Made by a program: the position numbers and the translations under genes | IMG/VR virus record: IMGVR_UViG_3300006737_000079 | Span: 1 to 36,301 of that record | Length of the DNA: 36,301 nucleotides | Origin: a virus | Direction: 5' to 3' (one strand) | Part shown: one piece after another, positions 1 through 11,700 of the stretch | Layout: every line of letters starts with the position of its first letter | Position numbering within the stretch: the stretch's first letter is position 1 | Notes under the pieces: generated by a model | Told to the model about the DNA's origin: nothing | The model's database searches: none | The model's input: the letters and a program-made list of their open reading frames with translations, nothing else

Positions 1-1
1 A

Positions 2-3000
2 AAAGTTGCTATAACAACAGCTGGAACTCTATCACCTGTCAATCCTCCAGTTAAATTCTATAGAGACTCGACTGTTAATTTTGATTTATCTGATTCTTCT
101 TTATCATATGTCCAAAGTTCAACAAGTTATCCTGCATTTAAATTTGAGTTATACAAGGATGTAAATTTAAGTCAAAATTATGAAACAAGTGGAAAGACTG
201 ATACTTTTGAAGTAACAAGAACAGGAACAACTGGTGTTACATCAAATGCAAAACTAACTTTAAAAGTAGACAAAAACACACCAAAATTATTATACTACAA
301 ATTAGTTGCAGTTAATAGTAATGACAATACAAATGAAAATAAAGAAATAGTTGTAGATAATGAAATTGATTTAAATAATCAACTCATTATTAAAAATAGT
401 GAATATAACGGTCAATTTAATATTGTATCAACAGGGAATACAACATTCATATATGATATAAGTTCAATTCCCGAATCTACATCATACACATCATCATCAT
501 CTAAATTAAAATATTCTACAATATCAACAACAGCGTATGGTGGAATTGATCAACTATTCCTTACTGATCGTGGTGGTGGATATCTTTCTATTCCCGGAAT
601 CACAACTATTACATCGGATGTTGGAGATGGTGCAATAATTGAAACATTTAGTTCAACAATAGGTAAAGTATCAAAAACTACTTTAGAAAATATAGGTTTT
701 GACTATCCATCAGATCCTACTTTAAGACCAGACGTATTATTCCCACAAGTATTAAGAATAACTCCTCTAACAGGATTTAGATCAATTGGAATTACATCGC
801 TTGGTGTTGGGTATATTCAAGATCCGAATCTCGTGGTTATTGATGGTGTAACTAAAAAACAAATTACTGATGTTGATTTAAGATTCAAACCTGATGAATT
901 ATTTGTAGAGATTTTGGAGAATAGTGAGTCGATGAATGCATCAACTCCAACAATTATTCCTACAGGTAATTCTAATGGAATAAGAGTTTCAAATTTAACA
1001 TATACTGCTACAGATAATTCTGTTACTGCAACTATTAAAAATTCATTTAGTGGTGTAGTTGGTTTTTCTGGAACATTCATAGATCCCTTCCCATTTACTG
1101 TTGGTGATAAGGTTTTAGTTGAAAATGCTAGTGTAGGTGTCGGATCAACAGCATCTGGATTTAACTCTGCAAATTATGATTTTGCTCGATTTGAAATTAT
1201 CGAGGTAACACCAAACTATGGTGGAATAGGAACGGTCAAATATAGTATGAATGACTATTTGACAAAGAACGTAGATTTCCCCGGTGTATTTGACTCTGTA
1301 AATTCAGTTACGACATTAATACCTGACAAGTGGTTCCCACAATTTGATATTAAATTACAACCTAATGAGTTTAGGAAAGGTGATGATGTAGAAAGTGTCG
1401 ATTCAACTGGAACTAAAATTACAGGAACTGTTTTTGATTGGAATAATTCATCTAAGTATCTAACAGTTGAAAGTTCTAGAGAATTTGAAAACAATCAACT
1501 TATAGAACAAGTAAGATTCCGTGGTGAGAGAGTTGGAAACAAAACATATTCATCACCAACAGGAGCGAAGGGTTTAATAAAAGAGATTGTAAAATTTGGT
1601 AGTCATTATGATCTTGATTACTTCTCTGAAGTTGAAAATGGATGGGAGTATAAAACTGGTTTCTTAAATGATGAATTACAAAGAGTTCATGACAATGATT
1701 ATTATCAGGCTTTCTCATATTCTATAAAATCAAAAGTTCAAATTAAAGAATGGGAAAATACTGTCAGTTCTTTAAATCATACAGCAGGATTTAAAAAGTT
1801 TAGTGACCTACAAATCGAGTCTGATCAATTATCATCATCATCGAATAAATTATCTAATATCGATCCTTCAAAAAGTGTTGTTACAACTTTAGTTGATCTA
1901 ATTGGTGTAGAAAGTATACACCGTGAATACAATTTTGATCTAGCAACTGAAAATTATTTGGTTGGTTTAACAAAACCACTATCAGATGAAATAAACTTTA
2001 GTTCAAGATTAATCACTGACTTTGCAGAATCTGTTTCAAATAGAGTTGTTCAAATTGATGACTTCAGTAATATCTTTAATAACAACCCCAGAACAACTCG
2101 ATATGCAGATGTGTATCGTAATAAACTATCTGATGGTAGAACTCAGATGTTCTTTGCGCTTGTTTCAGATAGATTGTTTACTGGTGAAAGACAAATAACA
2201 ATCGTAAATACTCTTCATGATACAGGAAGAGGTCAAACCATGCTTAATCAGTATGGTGATATTGATACTGTTCTCGATTTAGGATCTTTCGATTATGTTA
2301 TTGATGGTAATGAATCTGTTTTAAGATACTTCCCAAATAAATTCAAACTTAATAATTATAATGTTGTATTATGGTCTTATCAAATTGATGCTCAAAAATT
2401 AGGTATATCAACTGATACAGTATCATGTGGTAGCACGACCCTTCCAGCAGCACCTGCTAACCCTACAACAGGTCTTAATGGATCTTTAATAAGTATTGCC
2501 ACAACTGCCGTTACAATCGCTGGAGGGGCAGCAGGGACGGTCTTCACGCTAGGTGGTATTGGAACAAATATATCCGGACACAGATCTGCAAAAGTATTAG
2601 TTAGTGTTGAAGCTGGTGGTGGAACTTTAAATGGTAGTGTTGAGTATGATCAAGTAAATCTAATACATGATGGAACTAATGTTGGATTCCAAGAGTTTGG
2701 TCAGTTAACTATTCACTCAGTCGATGCTTACTCATCAACAGGTAATATAGGAACATACTTCCCATTCATGGATGGGGATGATCTTGTTCTTTCTTATACT
2801 CCAAATGCGGGTATGACAACTGCACATATTAATGCATTGGCAATTGGTATTGCAACTGAAGGTTATATTGGAATCGGATCATATGATTTCTCATATGCAG
2901 AGATGTCTGCACAATCAACTGGTATTTCATCTAGTGCGACACCAATACCTGTAGGTATTGCAAGTTACAGTAATGAATATGATGCTGCTTATTGCATTGT

Positions 3001-6000
3001 TCAAATTGCTGATGTATTAAATGGTAGTTATGAGTTAGCAGAAGTTGTTATGATTGATGACTTTGATGGATCAGATCCAGAAAACATCATGTTGACTGAA
3101 TTTGGTAATGTAAAAGTTGGAACAGCATTTGCAGGATTAGGAACAATTAGTGCAAGAAGAACTGGATCTGATAGTGATATAACTGAATTAACGTTCGTTC
3201 CAAATGCTGGTATCGGAGTTTCAATTACTACATTCTTAAATGCATTAAGACCAGAGGAAAATAACACATTACTTCCAGCAGAGGCTACAAGAGAAGTTGG
3301 AGGAGAATCGGTTAAGGATTTACAAAATGCATCATTGGAAAGTGGTTTTGCAATTTATGAGGGAACAGATATTGCGATCAAGAGACAATTTGCTCTTGAG
3401 AATAATGGTAATCCAATATTCAAAAAACCATATGATGGTTCAAGTTCTCAAATAGTTGATTTAACAAACAATACAATTACTCTTCCTAATCACTTCTTTA
3501 CAAGTGGTCAAAAAGTTAATTACTCACCGGGTGCTGGAACATCAATTGGTATCGATACTGCACCATTCAGTATGCCTGAATCTGTATTCATTATTAAAAA
3601 AGGTGAAGACAAAGTTCAACTTGCTTTAACAGCGCAAAATGCATTAAAAGAAATAGCACTACCAGTTGGATTATCAACAGTTGGTATTGGAACATCACAT
3701 ACATTTACAGCAATTGATCCTAATCAAAAGGTATTGGTTGCAATTGATAATGCGATTCAATCACCTGTTGCAGGAACTTCTGTCACTACTACATTAGATA
3801 AGTCAACAACCATTGGAGATGATGTTATTCACTTCACTGGAATTACATCATTCTTTGGTGCAGACTATGTAAGGGTGGGAAGTGGAGTTACTGCAGAGAT
3901 AATGAAAATTGTTTCTGTTGGGATAGGAACAACTAATGCAATAAAAGTAAGAAGAGGATGGTTAGGAACAACGATAAGGGCTAGAGAAAGTGGTGCATTA
4001 GTTGAGAAAATAAGAGGTAACTATAATATTATTGAGAATGAAATAAACTTTACTGAAGCACCTCCGGGAAAAAATCCAATTGGTTCAACTACAAATCCTC
4101 CTGACGAGAGAGACTTTGTTGGTATTACTACATCATCTAGTTTCCAAGGTCGAGTCTTTACTCGTTCAGGTGTAAGAAATGGAACCGAAGAAACATACGC
4201 AGATAATTATCTGTTTGATGATATAAGTCAAGGATTTAACGGACAAACAAAAGTATTTGATTTAACTCATAGTAATGGAACATCAATCACTGGTGTCTCA
4301 ACAAACAATGCTTTAGTATTAATAAATGGTATCTTACAAGCTCCCGGTTCAAATGGAGACTTTACTCTATCACAACCTTCAGGAACACAATTAACTTGGA
4401 CAGGTTCTGCTAGTTCAGTTGCAAGAGATCCTAACAATGCATCAATACCAGTTGGTGGTTTGATAGTTTCTGTTGGATCAACAAGAGGATTCGGATATCA
4501 ACCATTAGTATCTGCTGGTGGAACAGTTGTTGTGTCATCTGCAGGAACCATATCATCAGTATCAATTGGTAATACTGGATCTGGTTATAGAGCAGGTATT
4601 CAAACAGTAGTTAACGTTGCAATTCAAACAGAAAGATTTGGTGGTTCTGGTGTTGTATCGATTGGAACTGCAGCAATTTCAGATGGTCATATCACTAGCG
4701 TGGCAATCACAACTGATAGAGTTTTCTATATTCCAAGAGATATAACAAACGTTGGTTACACATCTATCACAGGTCTTACAACTGTTACTACATCTTCAGC
4801 ACATGGATTAATAGTTGGTAACGAAATAGTTCTTTCTGGAATCGCATTGACATGTGACTATGCACCTGCTGTAGGTGTTCAAAGCGCAATTTATCATAGT
4901 GCTTCAGGAATCATGACTGTAACTACAAGTAGTGCACATGGTTTATCAATTACTGGAAAGAGTAGTGATGTTTTATTGAATGATCTTGGTATGTCATCAT
5001 CATCTAATGGAAGCACTCCAACTCATACTTTCCCAAGATCAGGAGATGATTCGTTCTGTGGTGTTTCTGTTGCAGGTGTTGCTAGTGTTACTCAATTTAG
5101 TATTAACATAGGATCTGGAGTTACTCTCAGTAATTACATTAGCGGTGGAACAGTTCAACCTGTTTTAATATCACCTAGGGCAAATAATAATTCTGCAAGT
5201 AAACAAGATCCGGCATTTGATGGATCAACGGTTCTAAGAATTCTTAACTCAACTCAATTTGAAGTAAACACAGGTATATCAACAAGAGCTCATAATTATG
5301 CTAGATGTGGTAAAGTTAATCAACTCATGAAAGTTGTTATTGATAAACCACTTTCATACTCAGATATACCTCTCGTTTACAGTGGAAATTCACCCGGTGT
5401 TGGAGGAACAGAAGCAAGAGCAGATGTTGTTGTAAGTCAGGGATCAACAGTTGTTAATTTCAAAATATCAAATCTAGGATATGGATATGGTGTTAATCAT
5501 ATTTTAACTCTTCCAAGATCAAATGATACAAATTTCTCAGCAGTGGGTATTCCTACTACATCTAGTTTCACTCCTGCACAAGAGTTAGAAATAACAGTTA
5601 ATGAGGTTGATAGTGATCAATTTACAGGATGGGCAGTTGGTCAAATACAAGTTCTTGACAATTTCTCAAACTTGTTTGATGGATCAAGGAGGACATTCCC
5701 AATTACAGTAAGTGGTGAGGCATTATCAATTCAATCAAGACCCGGATCACTTGTTAAAGTTGAAGATACATTATTTGTGTTTGTCAATGACATTTTACAA
5801 ATACCCGGAGAATCGTATTCATTCCCCGGCGGAGCAACAATCACATTTGATGAACCACCAAAAGCTGAAGATAGTTTAAAAATATTATTCTATAGAGGAA
5901 CTGGTGGTGCTGATGTTGTTGATAGAGATGTGATTGCAACTGTAAAGGTTGGTGATACTTTAACACTAGGATATCATGAAGATTTAGATCAAAAGGATTG

Positions 6001-7186
6001 GTTGCAAGAAAATGAAAGAAGTGTTGTTGAAATAACATCATCTAATTCTGTTGACACAAACCCATATGATGGGCCAGGTGTTTTTGAGGATACAAGAGAA
6101 AAGAGACCAATTACTTGGACAAGACAAACTGAAGATCTCTTTATAGAAGGTAAATTAGTTGATAAGAGTCGTGAATTGTATGATGGAAGAATATTCCCAT
6201 CAACTCATATGATTCAATCAGTTGGTGTGGGAACAACAGTTGTTTATGTAAGTAACTTAAGACCTTACTTTAATCCAAAGAATGAAAACTTAGTTTCTAC
6301 AGATTTCCAAAAAGATATTGTCATCTTTAATAATGCCGAAAGAGTCGCAGCTGCTGCCACTGCAGTTGTCTCATCTGCTGGAACTATAACCTCTGTGGTT
6401 ATATCTGATGGTGGTAAAGGATATGTGAGTGCTCCATCTGTAACGATTCAAAATCCAGTTGGATTGGGAACAACCTCTCGTGCAGAAGCAACCGCTACAT
6501 TATCTGGTGGTTCTGTATCTGCTATTACTGTGGGAGTTCAATCTGGTATTGGTTACACAAGTGCCAATCCTCCAGTGGTTTTAATTGCAGCAGAACCAAC
6601 TGTAATCGAATCTAATACAGTTGTATCATTCGCTGGTGATAGTGGAGTCATAAGTGGAGTTGGAACAACTACTATCGATAGTGTTTCAAATCCATGTATC
6701 ATACTTGATCTAGTAATACCTTATGATTCTGACTTAAGAAATTCTAACATAACGCAAGGAACTACATCAGGAATAGTTACCTCTGGATTGCAAGTTAATG
6801 ATTTCTTCGTTATTAAAAATTCAAATGTAGGAACTGCGATGTCATCATTAGATTATAATGATGGAAGTGTTGTTGGTATTGGATCAACTCGACTTGATAA
6901 TGTTTATCGTGTCGCTGCTGTAAATTATGACCATGTTACAGATGCAGTCGGATTTGGACAGACCACAGTGACCCAAGTAACTGTAAGTGTTGCTAATACT
7001 TCAGGATTAGTTGGTTTAGCAAATAGTGAGTATTATGGTGATTACAGTTATGGTAAATTAATTTTATCAGAACGTAATGTATCTCGTGCTTATACAGTAA
7101 ATACATCCGCTGGTATCGCTGGTATCGAAACTGGTGTGATTATAAACAGAAAGACTTCCTTAAAAGTAGGAAGTTATACCACATAA
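2..7186 (+). CDS. Giant baseplate/virion structural protein, probably gp7-type wedge protein (5' end outside window)
   Basis: The reading frame is open from base 2, so the ATG at 833 is not the gene start; at least 2394 residues are visible. The protein is a beta-rich mosaic with many VGxGTT-like turns. Recognisable short modules include GxGY repeats (about 540-640, 778-845, 4550-4625, 6379-6600), two tandem domains of the type seen at the end of the 20836 gene (2579-2860, 2969-3250), an RG-module (3790-4020), two 'SSAHGL' modules (about 4780-4990) and two 'NGxLQxPG'-like modules (about 4310-4400, 5770-5890). It lies directly upstream of gp8, which is the T4 position of gp7, the wedge initiator. 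T4 gp7 is about 1030 residues, so this protein is far longer, and the T4-like part may lie upstream. The virion-protein call is firm; the gp7 name rests on synteny. Confidence 0.8.
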   Translation, partial: KVAITTAGTLSPVNPPVKFYRDSTVNFDLSDSSLSYVQSSTSYPAFKFELYKDVNLSQNYETSGKTDTFEVTRTGTTGVTSNAKLTLKVDKNTPKLLYYKLVAVNSNDNTNENKEIVVDNEIDLNNQLIIKNSEYNGQFNIVSTGNTTFIYDISSIPESTSYTSSSSKLKYSTISTTAYGGIDQLFLTDRGGGYLSIPGITTITSDVGDGAIIETFSSTIGKVSKTTLENIGFDYPSDPTLRPDVLFPQVLRITPLTGFRSIGITSLGVGYIQDPNLVVIDGVTKKQITDVDLRFKPDELFVEILENSESMNASTPTIIPTGNSNGIRVSNLTYTATDNSVTATIKNSFSGVVGFSGTFIDPFPFTVGDKVLVENASVGVGSTASGFNSANYDFARFEIIEVTPNYGGIGTVKYSMNDYLTKNVDFPGVFDSVNSVTTLIPDKWFPQFDIKLQPNEFRKGDDVESVDSTGTKITGTVFDWNNSSKYLTVESSREFENNQLIEQVRFRGERVGNKTYSSPTGAKGLIKEIVKFGSHYDLDYFSEVENGWEYKTGFLNDELQRVHDNDYYQAFSYSIKSKVQIKEWENTVSSLNHTAGFKKFSDLQIESDQLSSSSNKLSNIDPSKSVVTTLVDLIGVESIHREYNFDLATENYLVGLTKPLSDEINFSSRLITDFAESVSNRVVQIDDFSNIFNNNPRTTRYADVYRNKLSDGRTQMFFALVSDRLFTGERQITIVNTLHDTGRGQTMLNQYGDIDTVLDLGSFDYVIDGNESVLRYFPNKFKLNNYNVVLWSYQIDAQKLGISTDTVSCGSTTLPAAPANPTTGLNGSLISIATTAVTIAGGAAGTVFTLGGIGTNISGHRSAKVLVSVEAGGGTLNGSVEYDQVNLIHDGTNVGFQEFGQLTIHSVDAYSSTGNIGTYFPFMDGDDLVLSYTPNAGMTTAHINALAIGIATEGYIGIGSYDFSYAEMSAQSTGISSSATPIPVGIASYSNEYDAAYCIVQIADVLNGSYELAEVVMIDDFDGSDPENIMLTEFGNVKVGTAFAGLGTISARRTGSDSDITELTFVPNAGIGVSITTFLNALRPEENNTLLPAEATREVGGESVKDLQNASLESGFAIYEGTDIAIKRQFALENNGNPIFKKPYDGSSSQIVDLTNNTITLPNHFFTSGQKVNYSPGAGTSIGIDTAPFSMPESVFIIKKGEDKVQLALTAQNALKEIALPVGLSTVGIGTSHTFTAIDPNQKVLVAIDNAIQSPVAGTSVTTTLDKSTTIGDDVIHFTGITSFFGADYVRVGSGVTAEIMKIVSVGIGTTNAIKVRRGWLGTTIRARESGALVEKIRGNYNIIENEINFTEAPPGKNPIGSTTNPPDERDFVGITTSSSFQGRVFTRSGVRNGTEETYADNYLFDDISQGFNGQTKVFDLTHSNGTSITGVSTNNALVLINGILQAPGSNGDFTLSQPSGTQLTWTGSASSVARDPNNASIPVGGLIVSVGSTRGFGYQPLVSAGGTVVVSSAGTISSVSIGNTGSGYRAGIQTVVNVAIQTERFGGSGVVSIGTAAISDGHITSVAITTDRVFYIPRDITNVGYTSITGLTTVTTSSAHGLIVGNEIVLSGIALTCDYAPAVGVQSAIYHSASGIMTVTTSSAHGLSITGKSSDVLLNDLGMSSSSNGSTPTHTFPRSGDDSFCGVSVAGVASVTQFSINIGSGVTLSNYISGGTVQPVLISPRANNNSASKQDPAFDGSTVLRILNSTQFEVNTGISTRAHNYARCGKVNQLMKVVIDKPLSYSDIPLVYSGNSPGVGGTEARADVVVSQGSTVVNFKISNLGYGYGVNHILTLPRSNDTNFSAVGIPTTSSFTPAQELEITVNEVDSDQFTGWAVGQIQVLDNFSNLFDGSRRTFPITVSGEALSIQSRPGSLVKVEDTLFVFVNDILQIPGESYSFPGGATITFDEPPKAEDSLKILFYRGTGGADVVDRDVIATVKVGDTLTLGYHEDLDQKDWLQENERSVVEITSSNSVDTNPYDGPGVFEDTREKRPITWTRQTEDLFIEGKLVDKSRELYDGRIFPSTHMIQSVGVGTTVVYVSNLRPYFNPKNENLVSTDFQKDIVIFNNAERVAAAATAVVSSAGTITSVVISDGGKGYVSAPSVTIQNPVGLGTTSRAEATATLSGGSVSAITVGVQSGIGYTSANPPVVLIAAEPTVIESNTVVSFAGDSGVISGVGTTTIDSVSNPCIILDLVIPYDSDLRNSNITQGTTSGIVTSGLQVNDFFVIKNSNVGTAMSSLDYNDGSVVGIGSTRLDNVYRVAAVNYDHVTDAVGFGQTTVTQVTVSVANTSGLVGLANSEYYGDYSYGKLILSERNVSRAYTVNTSAGIAGIETGVIINRKTSLKVGSYTT
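7154..7174 (+). other. Small inverted repeat at the 3' end of the giant structural gene
   Basis: ACTTCCT (7154-7160) and AGGAAGT (7168-7174) form a perfect 7-bp stem with a 7-base loop, inside the last codons of the upstream gene and just before the late-promoter-like octamer. There is no T-run after it, so it is not a standard intrinsic terminator. It could stabilise a transcript 3' end or be chance. Confidence 0.35.
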
Positions 7187-7189
7187 ATA
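7182..7189 (+). promoter_or_regulatory. T4-type late promoter octamer before gp8
   Basis: CATAAATA matches the T4-like late promoter form NATAAATA. The upstream gene's TAA stop (7184-7186) lies inside it, and the gp8 start codon follows 22 bases after its end. The same arrangement recurs at many junctions here. Confidence 0.65.
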
Positions 7190-7210
7190 ACTAAAAAAAT
7201 AAATGGAATA

Positions 7211-8767
7211 ATGTCTGCCATCATAACTGACCAGATAAGAATATTAAATGCGAAGAATTTTGTAGCTGGAGTGTCTTCATCATCTAATTCTTATTACACT
7301 TTTGTTGGTTTGACTGAGCCGACAAAAATTCAAGCAACATGGAATAATAATCCACCAGCACCAATTGATAATTTTAATAATCAAAATGATTATTATGATA
7401 CTATGATTGGTTTAAAAAAAGTAACAGCAAGCGATGTTAAACAAGTAGTAAGAAAAAGTAGTTGGACATCTGGAACATCATACGATTATTACAGACCAGA
7501 CTATAGTATTAGTAATCCACCAAAACATGGACAAGGAACAGGATTATATAACGCAACATATTTTGTGATAAACAGTGATTTTAGAGTTTATATTTGTTTA
7601 GAAAATGGAACATCACCTGAAAATCCAGATGGCAAACCATCATTAGATGAACCAACATTTACTGATTTAGAACCTAAAGCTGCAGGATCTAGTGGCGACG
7701 GATATGTTTGGAAATATCTCTACACAGTTAAACCATCTGAATTAGTAAAATTTGATTCAACCGAGTATATGCCTGTGCCATCAAACTGGTCTACAGGAAC
7801 TGATGACTCAGCAGTTAGAGATAATGCTGTTGATGGTGGTATAAAAGTTGTTGTGATACAAAATCGTGGCGTAGGATTAGGAACCGCGAATAGAACTTAT
7901 ACAAGAGTTCCAATTAAAGGAGATGGTAGCGGTGCAGAGTGCACTGTAACTGTTAATGCAGATCAGCAAATAGGATCAGTCGATATTACTAATCAAGGGT
8001 CTGGATATACTTTCGGAACCGTTGATATTGTTGCTGGTGGTCTACCAAGACCTGATTCATACCCTCAACTTGATGTGATAATTCCTCCACAAGGTGGTCA
8101 TGGTAAGGACATCTATAAAGAATTGGGTGCATCTAATGCCTTAGTTTATTCTAGAATTGAAAATGATCCAGAAAATCCAGATTTCATAACTGGAAACGAA
8201 ATATCAAGAGTTGGTATTATTGAGAATCCTCAAGCGTTTGGTTCATCTTCATTATTAAGTTTGGATAAAGCGAGTGCAGCATACGCTCTTCGTTTAACTG
8301 GAACAGGTTATAGTTCTGCTACGTTCACTGCAGATTCTATAATTACACAAACTACTGGAACAGGTGTAACTGCCATTGGAAAAGTTCTTGGATACGATCA
8401 AGTCACCGGTGTTTTAAAATATTGGCAAGATCGAACCATGGCAGGATTTACCACTGTTGGTGTGGGGACAACGGCACCAATACATGGTTTTAATTTGGAT
8501 AGATTTACTGCTGATATTTCATCAGGAGGAAGTTTAAGTATCGTTCCTAATGATGGGTCAAATACTCTTGCGATTCAAACATCATTTAGTGGTTTATCCA
8601 CCTCAATAAATAATAAGACATACTATCTTGGTCAAACTTTTGTTAATGGTGTATCTAACCCAGAAGTTAAAAAATACTCTGGAAATATTATTTACGTTGA
8701 TCATCGACCAGCTATTACTCGTTCTTCTAATCAAAAAGAAGATATCAAAGTTATATTGCAGTTCTAA
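7211..8767 (+). CDS. gp8: Baseplate wedge subunit gp8
   Basis: 518 residues. Two stretches match T4 gp8 as I remember it: 'GDGYVWKYLYTVKP' in the first third (T4 has GDGYVWEYLFEIPP) and the C-terminus 'IIYVDHRPAI...EDIKVILQF' (T4 MIYMENRPPI...EEINILFTF). gp8 is a wedge component that dimerises and binds gp7 and gp10 in the T4 baseplate. T4 gp8 is 334 residues; the excess lies in the middle and includes a GSGY module (residues about 254-277) and a T-S/T-G-A-type module (about 370-410) also found in neighbouring proteins. The ATG follows a weak GGA ribosome site 22 bases after a late promoter octamer. The next gene starts 6 bases after the stop, so the two are probably co-transcribed. Confidence 0.92.
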   Translation: MSAIITDQIRILNAKNFVAGVSSSSNSYYTFVGLTEPTKIQATWNNNPPAPIDNFNNQNDYYDTMIGLKKVTASDVKQVVRKSSWTSGTSYDYYRPDYSISNPPKHGQGTGLYNATYFVINSDFRVYICLENGTSPENPDGKPSLDEPTFTDLEPKAAGSSGDGYVWKYLYTVKPSELVKFDSTEYMPVPSNWSTGTDDSAVRDNAVDGGIKVVVIQNRGVGLGTANRTYTRVPIKGDGSGAECTVTVNADQQIGSVDITNQGSGYTFGTVDIVAGGLPRPDSYPQLDVIIPPQGGHGKDIYKELGASNALVYSRIENDPENPDFITGNEISRVGIIENPQAFGSSSLLSLDKASAAYALRLTGTGYSSATFTADSIITQTTGTGVTAIGKVLGYDQVTGVLKYWQDRTMAGFTTVGVGTTAPIHGFNLDRFTADISSGGSLSIVPNDGSNTLAIQTSFSGLSTSINNKTYYLGQTFVNGVSNPEVKKYSGNIIYVDHRPAITRSSNQKEDIKVILQF

Positions 8768-8773
8768 TAACTC

Positions 8774-11700
8774 ATGGCTCAATCAACAAATCTAAATGTA
8801 TCGCCATATTTTGACGATTTTAATGCAGATGACAACTATTATAAGGTTCTATTTAAACCGGGACTTCCAGTTCAGGCAAGAGAACTAACTGGTTTACAGT
8901 CAATATTGCAAGATCAAATATCAAAATTTGGTCAACATATATTTAAAGAAGGTGCTAAAGTAATTCCCGGAAATACATCGTATTTTAAGGATTATTTTTG
9001 TGTTGAAATTAATAATGAATATCTAGGTGTTACTGTAGAGTCATATATTGATCAATTAATAGGAAGGAAAATAGTTGGTTTAACCACTGGTGTCACAGCA
9101 GTTATAGTTAAAATATTAAAATCAAGCGATTCGGAAAGAAATAATTTAACTCTTTATATAAAGTATCATTCATCAAACGTAGAAAATAATTCAGGTGGTT
9201 TATTTGATAATGGTGAATTACTGGCAGCAGATGTTGATATAATTTCAGGGCCTGAAAATAGCACATTTATACCCAGTGGTGAAGCATTTGCATCCACTGT
9301 TTCTACAAATTCAACATCAACTGGTGCAGCTTATTCTATATCTGAAGGTGTATATTTTGTTAGAGGAACATTTGTAAATGTAAATTCAGAAACAATTTTA
9401 TTAAGTCAATACTCAAATACTCCAACAGGAAGAATTGGTTTAAGAGTATTAGAGGAAACTGTAAATTCAGATGAGGATTCATCACTAACTGATAATTCAA
9501 AGGGATTTAATAACTTTGCTGCACCCGGTGCAGATAGATTAAAAATAAGTTGCTCTCTTTTCTTCAAAGGAATTGATGATTTAAATGATGATGATTTTGT
9601 AGAATTAGCATCAGTAAGAAACGGTGAATTAAGAACTAGACCAACAACCAGTCAATATAATATTCTTGGTGATGAATTAGCAAGAAGAACATTTGCTGAG
9701 TCTGGTGACTATACAGTAAAACCATATTCAATATCTGTAAAAGAATCTTTGAATGATGATATTGGAAATAATGGTGTCTTCTTTGATGGTCAATCAACTG
9801 ATGAGGGATCTATTGCATCAGAAGAAACTGGACTATATCAAGTGTCTGCTGGTAGAGCATTTGTAAAAGGTTATGAAATAGAAAATATAGCATCAACTTA
9901 TCTTGATTTTGAAAAACCAAGAACAGAAAAAACACTTGCTAACCAGAGAGTAAATTATAATACTGGTTCAACTATAAGATTAAACAATCAACAGGGTGCT
10001 CCAGAGGTTGGTATAGGTAACACTTTTGTTGTAAGTTTACGTGATAGTAGAGTAAATACATTAGCCACAGCAGATTCATCTATTGAAGGAAATGAGATTG
10101 GTGTTGCAAGAGTGTATGATTTTGCACTTGAGTCTGGATCATATAATACATCAAATTCAAAAATTAACGAATATGATATATCACTTTTTGATATTCAAAC
10201 ATTTACAACAGTAACTTTAAATCAAGCAATTAGTTTATCTACTCCTGCATTTATAGAAGGAAAATATAGTGGTGCAACAGGATTTTTAAGATCTTCAACA
10301 TCAACTGATGCATTAACAATATATGACAAATCTGGTGAATTAGTTGTAAATGAACCACTAATTATAAATGGTATTGAGAATTCAAGAATTGCAGTTGCTT
10401 TAACATCATTTGGAATGTCAGATGTTAAATCATTATACGCTGGGCCAAAGTTAGGTAATGTTGGAGCAGGAAGAAGTTTTGTAGGAGATGTAATACAAAA
10501 AGATGAGTTTATTTTTGGCAATGCATTAATAAAAAGATCAGACCTTACTACTGGTTTAAGCACAATAACATCTTCAAATCCAGAGTTTCCGGGTAAACTG
10601 AAAAAAGGTAATTTATTGAAATTTGGACTAGGTAATAATGATCCAAATTTTGCAAAAGTAACTGTTGTTGGAACAAATGATATTACAGTGTCTGGTGTTA
10701 CTTCTGTAACAGGTATTTGTGATGGTGGTTTGCCTGAAGGTTCAGATTCTCTTGATACCACACTTACAGATTTAACTTTAATAACATCACCTTTTGCCAA
10801 ATCAAGTGATGATAATTTATTTACAGAGATGCCTAAAAAGAACATCTCAAATGTTGATTTGACCAGAGCATCGTTAACTATAAGAAAAACTTTTAATGTA
10901 ACAATTAACAAAACAACAGATTCACTTGCCACAGCAGTTGATGCAGATACAAATGAAACCTTTTTACCATTTGATGAAGAGAGATATTGTTTAATAAGAA
11001 GAGTTGATGGAGTTACTGAAGTTCTAACATCTGATAAATTTACATTTACAAATGGTGGTGGAACTCTGCAGATAAACAACATTGGATCTGATCTTGCAGC
11101 AAACCAAGCTGCAACCTTAATCGCAACACTTGTTAAAACAAATCCTAAATCAAAAGTAAAAAGAAAAGAAAGAATCAATACTTTAATAGTCGATAAATCT
11201 AGAGTTGCTGGTGCTGGTATAGGTGGCACTACTCTTAATGATGGTTTAACACATGGAAGTTTCCCATTTGGAACTCGTGTTCAAGATAAAAAAATATCAT
11301 TAAACACACCTGATGTAATTGAGGTATTAGGAATTTATGAATCAACAGATACATCTAATCCATCAAGTCCAAAAGTAATATTATCAGCGATTGATGGACA
11401 AACTGGTAGAACAGAAGATCTAATAGTTGGTGAAAAAATGAAAGGCACTCAATCAGGTGCTGTAGCGATATATGCTGAGAAATTATCTGACGCTCAAATA
11501 TCATTCGTTTACTTAAATGATAATAGATTCAAAACTGGCGAAACAATCAACTTCCAAGAGTCCAATGTAGGTGCGATTGCAAACACAATTGATGAACCTA
11601 GTAAAAATATATCTGCTAACTTTAGTTTCAATACTGGGCAGAAGAATACAATTTATGACCATGGATTTATTACCAGAAAAGAGGATGCTAACCAACCAAG

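Noticed and set aside
833-835. ATG at 833 as the start of the giant structural gene
   Set aside because: The same frame is open without a stop back to base 2 and codes for the same kind of beta-rich protein, so the true start is upstream of the window.
8605-8612. AATAAATA inside gp8 as a late promoter for the DUF4815 gene
   Set aside because: It is about 160 bases before the next start, unlike the 18-41 bases at the junctions, and such octamers are expected by chance in AT-rich coding sequence.
10222-11229. 335-codon open frame on the minus strand
   Set aside because: It lies entirely inside the DUF4815 gene, is antisense to well-supported coding sequence, has Val/Leu/Ser-rich shadow composition, and has no promoter or neighbour on that strand.
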